DNA of 50,875 nt from Candidatus Aquidulcis sp. (GTDB lineage: Bacteria; Chloroflexota; Anaerolineae; UBA4142): contig DYJA01000043.1 in assembly GCA_020723345.1 (NCBI GenBank), positions 1 through 50,875 on the forward strand, given 5' to 3'. This document shows positions 23,831 through 30,784 of this stretch, piece after piece. Both the position numbers and the translations under genes were made by a program. The notes beneath the pieces were generated by a model, which searched no databases, was not told the DNA's origin, and was given only the letters and a program-made list of their open reading frames with translations. Each line of letters opens with the position of its first letter. Position 1 is the first letter of the stretch.

Positions 23831-26035
23831 CTAGTTCTTTTTCTTCAGTTCGTCCAAGACGCGCCACGGCGTCAACGGAAATTCGTCGCACCAGACGCCG
23901 GTCGCGTCGTGGACTGCCGCGACAATCGCCGGCGCGAGTGGAATGAACGGCATCTCTGCCATGCCGCGCGCGCCCCAAGGTCCATCGCGGTCCGGGTATT
24001 CGAGAATCACCGAATCCACCTTATCCGGCACGTCGAGAATTCCTGGGATCAAATAGGTGCTGAAATATGGCGTGAGCACGCGTCCGTCTTTCGTCTGGAA
24101 ATTTTCCTGAATCGTCCAGCCCTGCGCCTGCGCGACTGCGCCTTCGATCTGTCCTTCGATCATGCGCGGATTGATCGCCTTGCCGACATCGTCGACCGAA
24201 GTGACGCGCACGACGCGCACCTGACCCGTTTCGGTGTCGACTTCTACCTCGACCGCTTGCGCGACGTAACCGTACGCGACATTCGGTTTCGATTTGCCAG
24301 TTTCGGGATCAAAGTTCGTCGTTGGCGGCGCGAGGTACTGGTACGATGCAATCGCGGGGCGCTCCTCGTCGCTCCATTTTTTCAGCGCGAGTTCGCACGC
24401 GCCCTTGATCGCGTTGCCGCCCATGTACGTCATGCGCGAGGCGGACACGCTACCGGCGTTGCCGGTTTGCGCGGTATCGGAAACGATCATCTCGATTTTT
24501 TCGATGGGCACGCCGAGCGCGCTTGCCGCCATTTGCGCGAGCGCGGTGTGCGTCCCTTGTCCGACTTCTGCCGCCGCGTGATGCACGATCACTTTATCGA
24601 TTGTCGCGTCGCCGTGCAATTCGACGGTCGCCGCCGCGTTTTCCTGATAGCCGAACGAAAAGCCGATGTTTTTGAGCGCGCACGCGAAACCGAAACCCGT
24701 GACGCGTCCTGAGCGGAGCGGAGCGGAGTCGAAGGATGCGTGTTGCGTATTGCGCGAATTCCTCTGAGTTCCCCCAGTTCCTTTTCCCTTCCACCCAAAT
24801 TCCTTCGCGCAACGTTCGACAACTTGGGGTAGACTTACATTCCCACCGGGCAACGGCGTTTGCGTTGAGAGCAGTGATCCTGCGCGCAAAACATTTTTCA
24901 AGCGCAGTTCAACTGGATCGATACCCAGTTTTTCCGCGAGTTTGTTCATCTGCGTTTCGGCGGCAAAGTGCGCTTGCGGTCCGCCAAAGCCGCGAAACGC
25001 GCCGCTGACAATATTGTTCGTCGCGACTGTGTACGCGTCCACATGTACGTTTGGCACCGCGTACGGTCCCGTCGCGCCGAACGCGGCGTTACCCAAAACT
25101 TTCGGCGAAGTGTACATGTACGGTCCCGCGTCGGAAATGATCTGCACTTGCGCCGCGACGAGTTTGCCGTCGCGCGTCGCGCCGAGTTTGTGCGTGATCC
25201 ACATCGGATGGCGTTTGTGATGTCCGATCATGCTTTCTTCGCGCGACCAGATGATCTTGATCGGACGATTCAATTTCCACGCGGCAAGTGCGAGAATGAC
25301 CTGCACGCTCATATCTTCGCGGCCGCCGAACGCGCCGCCGGTCGCCGGATAGATCACGCGCACCTTGTCGAGCGGCAACCCCAGCGCGTGCGCGATTTGC
25401 TCCTGGTCTTCGTGCACCCACTGCCCGCCGACGACGACCGTCACGCGCCCCACATCGTCGATGGACGCGACTCCGGCTTCGGGTTGTAAGTACGCGTGTT
25501 CTTGGTACGGCGTGTGGTAATCGCCTTCCATAATCACGTCCGCTTGCGCGAAACCTTGCGCGATATCGCCTTTGCGAATCGGAATGTGCTTGATCACGTT
25601 GTTCGCGTACGCCGGATGCACTTGCGGCGCGCCGGATTTCATCGCGTCGCGCGGATCGGTGAGCGGCGGCAAGTCTGCGTACTCGACCGCGATCAAATCG
25701 CGCGCGTGTTCCGCTTGCTTTTCGGTCTCCGCGACGACGAGCGCGATCTTTTCGCCGACCCAGCGGATTTCGTCGCCGTTCAGCACGGGCGCGTCTTTCG
25801 AGCCGAGTCCAAATTCGTTGACCGGCACATCGCGCGCGGTGAAAACGCGCACGACGCCCGGCGCGGTTTGCGCTTTCGACACGTCGAGGCGCTTGATCCG
25901 CGCGTGCGGTCGCCGCGCGAACAACACTTTCATCCAAAGTTGTCCCGGCAGATTGATGTCGCCGGGAAAGAGCGCGTCGCCAGTTACTTTGGCGCGCGCG
26001 TCAATGCGGGTGATGGATTCACCGAGTTGGGTCAT
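23831..26035 (-). CDS. xanthine dehydrogenase/aldehyde oxidase family molybdenum-binding subunit
   Basis: The 734-residue protein has the small N-terminal domain (GDALFPGDINLPGQLWMKVL, ARRPHARIKRLDVSKA) and molybdopterin contacts ATGGAFGGREDMSVQVILAL, VSGAFRGFGGPQAHF and AAEVGQGTHTALAQMA. The catalytic-Glu region is ARGMAEMPFIPLAPAIVAAV. Such subunits hydroxylate purines or aldehydes and need FAD and 2Fe-2S partners, neither of which is in this window. Residues encoded near 24700-24760 (NTQHASFDSAPLRSGRV) do not fit the family and come from an inserted repeat. ATG 26035 overlaps the PolX stop (ATGA), so the two are translationally coupled. Confidence 0.88.
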   Translation of the reverse strand: MTQLGESITRIDARAKVTGDALFPGDINLPGQLWMKVLFARRPHARIKRLDVSKAQTAPGVVRVFTARDVPVNEFGLGSKDAPVLNGDEIRWVGEKIALVVAETEKQAEHARDLIAVEYADLPPLTDPRDAMKSGAPQVHPAYANNVIKHIPIRKGDIAQGFAQADVIMEGDYHTPYQEHAYLQPEAGVASIDDVGRVTVVVGGQWVHEDQEQIAHALGLPLDKVRVIYPATGGAFGGREDMSVQVILALAAWKLNRPIKIIWSREESMIGHHKRHPMWITHKLGATRDGKLVAAQVQIISDAGPYMYTSPKVLGNAAFGATGPYAVPNVHVDAYTVATNNIVSGAFRGFGGPQAHFAAETQMNKLAEKLGIDPVELRLKNVLRAGSLLSTQTPLPGGNVSLPQVVERCAKEFGWKGKGTGGTQRNSRNTQHASFDSAPLRSGRVTGFGFACALKNIGFSFGYQENAAATVELHGDATIDKVIVHHAAAEVGQGTHTALAQMAASALGVPIEKIEMIVSDTAQTGNAGSVSASRMTYMGGNAIKGACELALKKWSDEERPAIASYQYLAPPTTNFDPETGKSKPNVAYGYVAQAVEVEVDTETGQVRVVRVTSVDDVGKAINPRMIEGQIEGAVAQAQGWTIQENFQTKDGRVLTPYFSTYLIPGILDVPDKVDSVILEYPDRDGPWGARGMAEMPFIPLAPAIVAAVHDATGVWCDEFPLTPWRVLDELKKKN
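24707..24736. repeat. palindromic repeat inserted in frame in the molybdenum subunit gene
   Basis: This is an expanded variant of the CCTGAGCG-GTCGAAGG repeat, with three AGCGG units (TCCTGAGCGGAGCGG...GAAGGA), followed by GTGTTGCGTATTGCGCG. It encodes part of a roughly 30-residue stretch that does not resemble the enzyme family. Confidence 0.7.
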
Positions 26036-27813
26036 TTCCGATTCCTCTTCAACTTCTTTCGCAGTTCCTGCCACTCCAACGTATTCAGCACATCGCGCGC
26101 TTCAAGTCCACCGCGCCGCGCCATCGCGACGCCGTAGAACAAGCCGTGGAATCCGTCGGGCGAGTGCGCGTCGCTGTCAATCACGATGTTCACGCCGACC
26201 TCGCGCGCGCGGCGCACGCGCACGTCGTCGAGATCGAGGCGTTCGGGTGCGCCGTCGATTTCGAGGAGCGTGTCGGTTTCTTTCGCGACGCGGAACACTT
26301 CTTCAAGATCGAGCGCGGTCTCTTCGCGTTCGTTGACGAGCCGCGCGGTTGGGTGCAAATAGATGTCCACGTACGGATTCTGGATCGCCTTGATCACGCG
26401 CGCGGTGATTTTCTCGCGTGTTTGTTTCAGCGCGCTGTGCGTCGAGACGGTGACGAGATCGAATTGCGCGAGCAGGTCGTCTGAAAAATCAAGCGAGCCG
26501 TCCGCGCGAATTTCCATCTCGATGCTCTTGAGCACTTGGAAATCTTTCCACTTTTTGTTGAGCGCATCAATTTCTACCCACTGTTGCTTGACGCGTTCCG
26601 GCGTCAGCCCGCGCGCGATGCCCAAGCCCTGGCTGTGATCAGTGATCGCGAGATATTTCAAGCCGCGCGCGCGCGCGGCTTCCGCCATTTGTTCAATCGT
26701 GAAACTGCCGTCGCTCCAATTCGAGTGCGATTGCAGGTCGCCTTTCAAATCCTTCAACTCGATCAGATGGGGCAGTTGTTTCTTCTGCGCGAGTTCGAGT
26801 TCGTTCGTCGCTTCGCGCAATTCCGGCGGAATCCATTGCAAGCCGAGTTTTTCGTACACTTCTTGTTCCGTCGGCGTGAAGATTTCTTTTTCGCCTTTGA
26901 CCGTTCCTTCGACTGCGCTCAGGACAGGTTTGAATCCCCACTCGCTGAGCGACAAACCCTGGTCGAGCGCGATCTGGCGCAGCGCGACGTTGTGCTCTTT
27001 GCTCCCCGTAAAATATTGCAGCGCGCTGCCCCAATGTTTCGGTTCGAGGACGCGCAGGTCGACTTGCAAACCATTCTGTGCGATGATGCTCGCTTTTGTG
27101 GTTCCTTTCGCGTTTATTTCGCGGACTTGCGATAGATTGACGAACGCGTCGATGATGTTCTGCGGCGCGTCGGACGCAACGAGAATATCGAGATCGCCGA
27201 TCGTCGGGCGCATGCGGCGGAGCGAACCAGCCGGCGCGATATCGCGGATCGCATCGCCGCACGCGGCGCGCAGCGCGGCGACGATTTCTTGCGCGAACGG
27301 ATACGCGACGCCGAGCAACACGCGCGTCGAAGATTTCTTGCGCCGCGCGGCTTCGATTCCCGCGAGAATTTTTTCTTCCGACCGCGCGCCGAATCCTTTC
27401 AAGCCGCGCAGCTTGCCCGCGCGCGCCGCTTTTTCGAGTTTCGCGACATCGGTGATTTTCAATTCTTTCCAAAGGCGCGCGACGGTTTTCGGTCCGACAT
27501 CGGGAATCGTCAGCAATTCAAAGATGCCGACGGGCATGCCTTTGGAAATCTTTTTGTAATACGACATCTCGCCCGTGCGGAGCAGTTCGTCGAGTTTGTC
27601 CGCGAGCGCCTCGCCGACGCCTTGAATCGCGCGCAAGTTCTTGGGATCGTTCTGCCAGATATCGCGGATGTCGCGGCCCAGATGCTCGATCGCGTCTGCG
27701 GCGCGGCGATACGCGACGACTTTGAAAACGATCTCGCCCTGGATTTCCAAAATCGCGGCGATGCGATAGAGCAGCGCGGCGATCTCTGCGTTCGTCCATC
27801 GTGGTTCAGCCAT
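26032..27813 (-). CDS. polX: DNA polymerase X family protein with PHP phosphoesterase domain
   Basis: This 593-residue protein has an N-terminal lyase-like helical region with helix-hairpin-helix motifs (AIQGVGEALADKLDELL, TIPDVGPKTVARLWKEL, GLKGFGARSEEKIL). The polymerase X palm follows (AGSLRRMRPTIGDLDILVAS, with the catalytic D-x-D). The C-terminal PHP domain has DLQSHSNWSDGSF, YLAITDHSQGLGIARG, EMEIRADGSLDF and DSDAHSPDGFHG. Bacterial PolX fills short gaps in repair, and PHP supplies 3'-5' exonuclease or AP-endonuclease activity. AAGGAGG precedes ATG 27813. The residues LSAVEG near the middle come from an inserted repeat. Confidence 0.93.
   Translation of the reverse strand: MAEPRWTNAEIAALLYRIAAILEIQGEIVFKVVAYRRAADAIEHLGRDIRDIWQNDPKNLRAIQGVGEALADKLDELLRTGEMSYYKKISKGMPVGIFELLTIPDVGPKTVARLWKELKITDVAKLEKAARAGKLRGLKGFGARSEEKILAGIEAARRKKSSTRVLLGVAYPFAQEIVAALRAACGDAIRDIAPAGSLRRMRPTIGDLDILVASDAPQNIIDAFVNLSQVREINAKGTTKASIIAQNGLQVDLRVLEPKHWGSALQYFTGSKEHNVALRQIALDQGLSLSEWGFKPVLSAVEGTVKGEKEIFTPTEQEVYEKLGLQWIPPELREATNELELAQKKQLPHLIELKDLKGDLQSHSNWSDGSFTIEQMAEAARARGLKYLAITDHSQGLGIARGLTPERVKQQWVEIDALNKKWKDFQVLKSIEMEIRADGSLDFSDDLLAQFDLVTVSTHSALKQTREKITARVIKAIQNPYVDIYLHPTARLVNEREETALDLEEVFRVAKETDTLLEIDGAPERLDLDDVRVRRAREVGVNIVIDSDAHSPDGFHGLFYGVAMARRGGLEARDVLNTLEWQELRKKLKRNRK
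26905..26924. repeat. palindromic repeat inserted in frame in polX
   Basis: TCCTTCGACTGCGCTCAGGA is the inverse complement of the repeat at 16706-16725. Read in the polX frame it gives VLSAVEG, an insertion next to the palm domain. Confidence 0.8.
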
Positions 27814-27878
27814 CGCGCCTCCTTCCAGCGATATTGTAGGACAGATGATCGTCGTTGTCAATGCGCGCGGCGCGCAAT

Positions 27879-27906
27879 TTGACAAATCGCGCCGTTCTGG
27901 TACAAT
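27879..27906 (+). promoter_or_regulatory. promoter TTGACA-16-TACAAT
   Basis: TTGACA (27879-27884) and TACAAT (27901-27906) have a 16-base spacer and an extended TGG before the -10 box. It is divergent from polX and points at the candidate leader RNA and tRNA-Ser. Confidence 0.7.
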
Positions 27907-27911
27907 GGGCG

Positions 27912-28103
27912 CAAGAGAGTTTGAGAATGATGACCTTGTTTTGGCTGATGAATCCGCACTCGAAAGCAGTTATCGGTCTCCCTTGTTGGGGGCAGGATAG
28001 TTCGCGCCGCGCGCTGGTTGTGCGATCGTGGTCGGATAGTTGGATAGTTTCCGACTAGACGACGTGACCAGCGCGAAGGGATGCGGATCGCCTTCGCGTT
28101 TTT
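27912..28103 (+). ncRNA. candidate attenuated leader RNA upstream of tRNA-Ser
   Basis: Transcription from the promoter at 27879 would give about 190 nt ending at a terminator. An 8-bp stem, GCGCTGGT (28011-28018) with ACCAGCGC (28067-28074), encloses a hairpin GTCGGA/TCCGAC (28031-28036 and 28050-28055). Its 3' arm shares bases 28072-28074 with the 5' arm of the terminator (28072-28079), so the two cannot form together in full. A 43-codon reading frame from ATG 27930 to the stop at 28058, with several Trp codons and only a weak GAGAG before it, could be a leader peptide. I cannot assign a known RNA family. Confidence 0.4.
28072..28103 (+). terminator. intrinsic terminator 1 before tRNA-Ser
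   Basis: CGCGAAGG (28072-28079) pairs with CCTTCGCG (28091-28098), followed by TTTTT. Confidence 0.8.
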
Positions 28104-28120
28104 GTGTACTCAAAGTGACG

Positions 28121-28153
28121 CGCGAAGGTGAAGTGGATTGCCTTCGCGTTTTT
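28121..28153 (+). terminator. intrinsic terminator 2 before tRNA-Ser
   Basis: The same stem as terminator 1 is repeated: CGCGAAGG (28121-28128) with CCTTCGCG (28141-28148), then TTTTT. Two near-identical terminators 50 bases apart stand directly before tRNA-Ser. Confidence 0.8.
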
Positions 28154-28166
28154 ATTTGGCAATGTT

Positions 28167-28253
28167 GGAAGGTAGGCGAATGTTGGCTGGTCGTGTCGGT
28201 TTGCTAAACCGATTCGGGTCACACCGACGAGAGTTCGATTCTCTCACCTTCCG
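28167..28253 (+). tRNA. tRNA-Ser(GCT)
   Basis: The acceptor stem is GGAAGGT (28167-28173) with ACCTTCC (28246-28252) and discriminator G. The anticodon loop TTGCTAA reads GCT (Ser AGC/AGU). A long variable arm around ATTCGGGTCACACCGACG fits a serine tRNA. The T arm is AGAGTTCGATTCTCT. CCA is not encoded. No promoter of its own is seen other than the one at 27879. Confidence 0.93.
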
Positions 28254-28268
28254 CAGGATGATGAAAAC

Positions 28269-28796
28269 ATGGTTCCCGTTTTGATGCTCAATGCTTCGTA
28301 CGAACCTTTGCACGTGATCGATCATCGCCGCGCGCTCACGTTGATCGCGAGCGAGAAAGCGGAGTTGCTGGAACGCGCCCGCGATGGCCGCGAAATTCGG
28401 TCGCCGACAGTGCGCGTGCCGATGCCTGCGGTCATTCGGCTGCGACGCTACATCAACGTGCCGCAGCGCGGCGCGACTTGGTCGAAACAGAACGTTTTCG
28501 CGCGCGACAAGATGACGTGCGTCTACTGCGGCGCGCCGCTGACGAGCAAGACCGCGACGATCGATCACGTCCTGCCGCAGTGGTACTGCAAGCGGCACGG
28601 CATCCGCGCGAATACGTGGACGAACACGGTGACCGCGTGCCGCGCGTGTCAGGGGAAGAAAGGCGGGCGGCTGTTGCACGAATCAGGGATGAAGTTTCAC
28701 GATCCGTTGTACGAGCCGCGGCGTCCGCGCGCAAATTATCTCGTGCTGACGTGGGACGCGCATCCTGAGTGGCGCGAGTATATTCCGTTGCCGTGA
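28269..28796 (+). CDS. HNH endonuclease family protein
   Basis: This 175-residue protein has the common layout VLMLNASYEPLHVIDHRRAL at the N-terminus, then an HNH/zinc-finger core. The core shows CVYCGAPLTSKTATIDHVLP with the catalytic His, and TVTACRACQGKKGG with the second Cys pair. These stand-alone HNH proteins are widespread in Chloroflexota, Actinobacteria and Cyanobacteria as housekeeping-like genes of unknown role. The start lies 16 bases after the tRNA-Ser gene, with GGA about 10 bases before ATG 28269, so tRNA and mRNA may be one transcript. A strong terminator follows. Confidence 0.88.
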   Translation: MVPVLMLNASYEPLHVIDHRRALTLIASEKAELLERARDGREIRSPTVRVPMPAVIRLRRYINVPQRGATWSKQNVFARDKMTCVYCGAPLTSKTATIDHVLPQWYCKRHGIRANTWTNTVTACRACQGKKGGRLLHESGMKFHDPLYEPRRPRANYLVLTWDAHPEWREYIPLP

Positions 28797-28800
28797 AAAA

Positions 28801-28843
28801 ATCGCGCGCCGCCGATGTGAGTGTTACGACGTCGGCGCGCGAT
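28801..28843. terminator. terminator hairpin after the HNH gene
   Basis: ATCGCGCGCCG (28801-28811) pairs perfectly with CGGCGCGCGAT (28833-28843), five bases after the HNH stop. The downstream T-run is poor (TGAATTTG). Confidence 0.65.
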
Positions 28844-28848
28844 TGAAT

Positions 28849-28877
28849 TTGACACGCGCCGCGAGGTGTGTTATATT
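28849..28877 (+). promoter_or_regulatory. promoter TTGACA-17-TATATT for tRNA-Asp
   Basis: TTGACA (28849-28854) and TATATT (28872-28877) with a 17-base spacer lie 13 bases before the tRNA-Asp gene. Confidence 0.75.
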
Positions 28878-28890
28878 GCAAATCGTTCGA

Positions 28891-28964
28891 GGGGGCGTGG
28901 TGTAGTGGTCTAACATGCGGCCCTGTCAAGGCCGAGATCGCGGGTTCGATCCCCGTCGCTCCCG
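28891..28964 (+). tRNA. tRNA-Asp(GTC)
   Basis: The acceptor stem GGGGGCG (28891-28897) pairs with CGCTCCC (28957-28963) with one G-T wobble; the discriminator is G. The anticodon loop CTGTCAA reads GTC. The T arm is CGGGTTCGATCCCCG. CCA is not encoded. The last 13 bases are repeated at 36846-36858, marking the gene as an integration target. Confidence 0.95.
28952..28964 (+). repeat. attachment site (left), 3' end of tRNA-Asp
   Basis: CCCGTCGCTCCCG is identical to 36846-36858; the match extends upstream to CGA-2 mismatches-CCCGTCGCTCCCG. Each copy is followed within about 20 bases by a terminator, as expected when an element inserts at a tRNA 3' end. Confidence 0.7.
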
Positions 28965-28981
28965 CAGCGGCAATGTGCCGA

Positions 28982-29016
28982 AAAATGCCCGTTTTTGATG
29001 AAAAAACGGGCATTTT
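28982..29016. terminator. bidirectional terminator after tRNA-Asp
   Basis: AAAATGCCCGTTTTT (28982-28996) pairs with AAAAACGGGCATTTT (29002-29016). It can serve both tRNA-Asp and the convergent serine recombinase gene. Confidence 0.8.
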
Positions 29017-29112
29017 CGCTTCATTTTTGCCCTTTCTAGTACCCCCTCTAGTACCACCTTCGCACCCGCATCACGAACTAGCCCCTTTGTCCTATCGCTC
29101 GCCAGTGGATTT

Positions 29113-30594
29113 TCAATCCACAACCTGGTTCGTGAGACAACCCTCCGCATCGATCTCCACATCCTTGGAGTAGCGAGCCAGGAATGCAAAACGCGATTGC
29201 AGCTTGATACCTTGGATTGTCCCTCGAGTCACCCAGACTGATTCGACCAACCTGTTGAGCAATTGCTTATGGCAAGCCAGGTCGCCGGCAATCCAGTCAG
29301 AGTTGAATTGTCGCAACGTCGTTTCGGCTTTGATGAGTTCTTGCTCCACGATGGGTTGATTTTGATCGAGTTGTTGCTTGAGTGCTTTTCGTTTCGCCAA
29401 GTAATCTTCCTTCTCAATGAATCCCATGTCCCAGCGAAAGTCCAATCGTTCCATGCTTTGTTGCAGTTCATTGCGACGCTGATCGATTTGCTGATAACTT
29501 TCCTGTGATGGATGTTTCTCCGCACGCCAATTCTCGGGCAGGTGGATGCCGGAAATGACTTGAGCGACTTGCTCCTCGAGTATGTCCGCCATGACCATCC
29601 GTCGGGTACATTCATCGTCCACGGGATTGGGGCAAAGATAATACCGTTTGCCCGACGGTGATTTCTGCGCTCGCAAACGTTTTCCACATTGTTGGCAATA
29701 GAGCAAGCCCGACAACGGATAAACCGAACACTCAGATGAAACTCGGGGATAGTGACGACGTTGTCGCCGCACCTTCTGGCAGCGTTCAAAGAGATCAATA
29801 GAAACCAACGGCTCATGTTGTCCCTTGAACCACTCCGTCGGCGTGGACGAGTCGCGTGAACCGTTCGTGCTTTTGCGGTAAGGTTGATAGCGCACTTGAC
29901 CAACATAGGTTCGATTCTGTAGCATCTCCCGCACCATATCCGTCGTGAACGGCTTGCCTTGTTTGGTGACGTAACCGGCTGCGTTGAGAATTTGAGCAAT
30001 CTGATGGTCGCTGTGGCGCGTGGTTGCATAGGACTCCATCGCCAAGAGCAACCCAGGTTGTTCTTGGGGGTTTGGACGCAGAATGCCATCGCGGGTTTTG
30101 TCAGTGCCAAAAGGGGCACGATTGTTGTGTCTACCCTGGCAAGCTTTCTCATACTTTCCTTTTTTCGTTTCGCGGGAAAGATTACGCGAGTAGAGTTCGC
30201 TCCACACTTCGGTCACCGCCTCGTACACCATGCCTACAAATTCATCTTCATCTTCCGAAACCCCTTCGACGGCGAATAACTTAATGCCGTATTCGCGGCG
30301 CAGGGTCGCTTTGTAGCGAATCGCGTCACAGCGTAGGCGTGCCAGACGATCCCATTTGTGAACAATGATCGCATCGAACAACCCAGCACCCGCATCGCGA
30401 AGCATCTGCTGAAAAGCAACGCGGTGGTCAGTCATCCCCGTGTGGCACGCGTCCTCATAGATTCGAATGAGTTGACCGGCGAGCGTGTCTCGTTGTCGTG
30501 TGACCCAGGATTGGATCGCGTGCTTTTGTGCAGCCAACGAATAGTTGCCGCGCTGTTCCTCTGAACTGATTCGCACATAACCGACGTAACGCAT
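29113..30594 (-). CDS. large serine recombinase (site-specific integrase)
   Basis: This 493-residue protein starts with the resolvase-type catalytic domain: VGYVRISSEEQRGNYSL with the nucleophile Ser near residue 10, then FDAIIVHKWDRLARLRCDAI with the conserved Arg residues. The Recombinase domain follows (GYVTKQGKPFTTDMVREML, RTYVGQVRYQPY). A zinc ribbon (LLYCQQCGKRLRAQ...YYLCPNP...C) and a coiled coil (NELQQSMERLDFR to AKRKALKQQL) complete the usual large-serine-integrase architecture. GAGGAGG precedes ATG 30594. It is the first island gene beside tRNA-Asp and presumably catalysed the insertion between the two CCCGTCGCTCCCG repeats. Confidence 0.93.
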   Translation of the reverse strand: MRYVGYVRISSEEQRGNYSLAAQKHAIQSWVTRQRDTLAGQLIRIYEDACHTGMTDHRVAFQQMLRDAGAGLFDAIIVHKWDRLARLRCDAIRYKATLRREYGIKLFAVEGVSEDEDEFVGMVYEAVTEVWSELYSRNLSRETKKGKYEKACQGRHNNRAPFGTDKTRDGILRPNPQEQPGLLLAMESYATTRHSDHQIAQILNAAGYVTKQGKPFTTDMVREMLQNRTYVGQVRYQPYRKSTNGSRDSSTPTEWFKGQHEPLVSIDLFERCQKVRRQRRHYPRVSSECSVYPLSGLLYCQQCGKRLRAQKSPSGKRYYLCPNPVDDECTRRMVMADILEEQVAQVISGIHLPENWRAEKHPSQESYQQIDQRRNELQQSMERLDFRWDMGFIEKEDYLAKRKALKQQLDQNQPIVEQELIKAETTLRQFNSDWIAGDLACHKQLLNRLVESVWVTRGTIQGIKLQSRFAFLARYSKDVEIDAEGCLTNQVVD

Positions 30595-30680
30595 AGTAGT
30601 TCCTCCTCGTGATAAGATTTTGATGAGCGCGTGTGTTGCTCATCGTAGAGGAGCGTATGAAGAGCGCGGCGCACCGTCAA

Positions 30681-30709
30681 TTGGCAGTTCACAAAAATGG
30701 GGCTATAAT
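30681..30709 (+). promoter_or_regulatory. promoter TTGGCA-17-TATAAT
   Basis: TTGGCA (30681-30686) and TATAAT (30704-30709) with a 17-base spacer lie 76 bases before the SEC-C gene at 30785 and drive the island's plus-strand operon. Confidence 0.75.
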
Positions 30710-30743
30710 CTCGAAAAGCCAATACTGGGTCAACGAACTGAAT

Positions 30744-30763
30744 GGACTCACACCTGGGTTCGA
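30744..30763 (+). promoter_or_regulatory. 20-bp leader motif shared with 42622-42641
   Basis: GGACTCACACCTGGGTTCGA lies in the leader between the promoter and the SEC-C gene start. The same sequence, with one change, lies just before the gene at 42662, outside the island. It could be a shared regulatory element or a recombination footprint. Confidence 0.6.
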
Positions 30764-30784
30764 TTAACAAATCGGAGATGAGCT

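Noticed and set aside
27945-27965. CTGATGA...GAAA, resembling a hammerhead ribozyme core
   Set aside because: The ten bases between the two elements are not self-complementary, and stems I and III with a cleavage triplet cannot be built.
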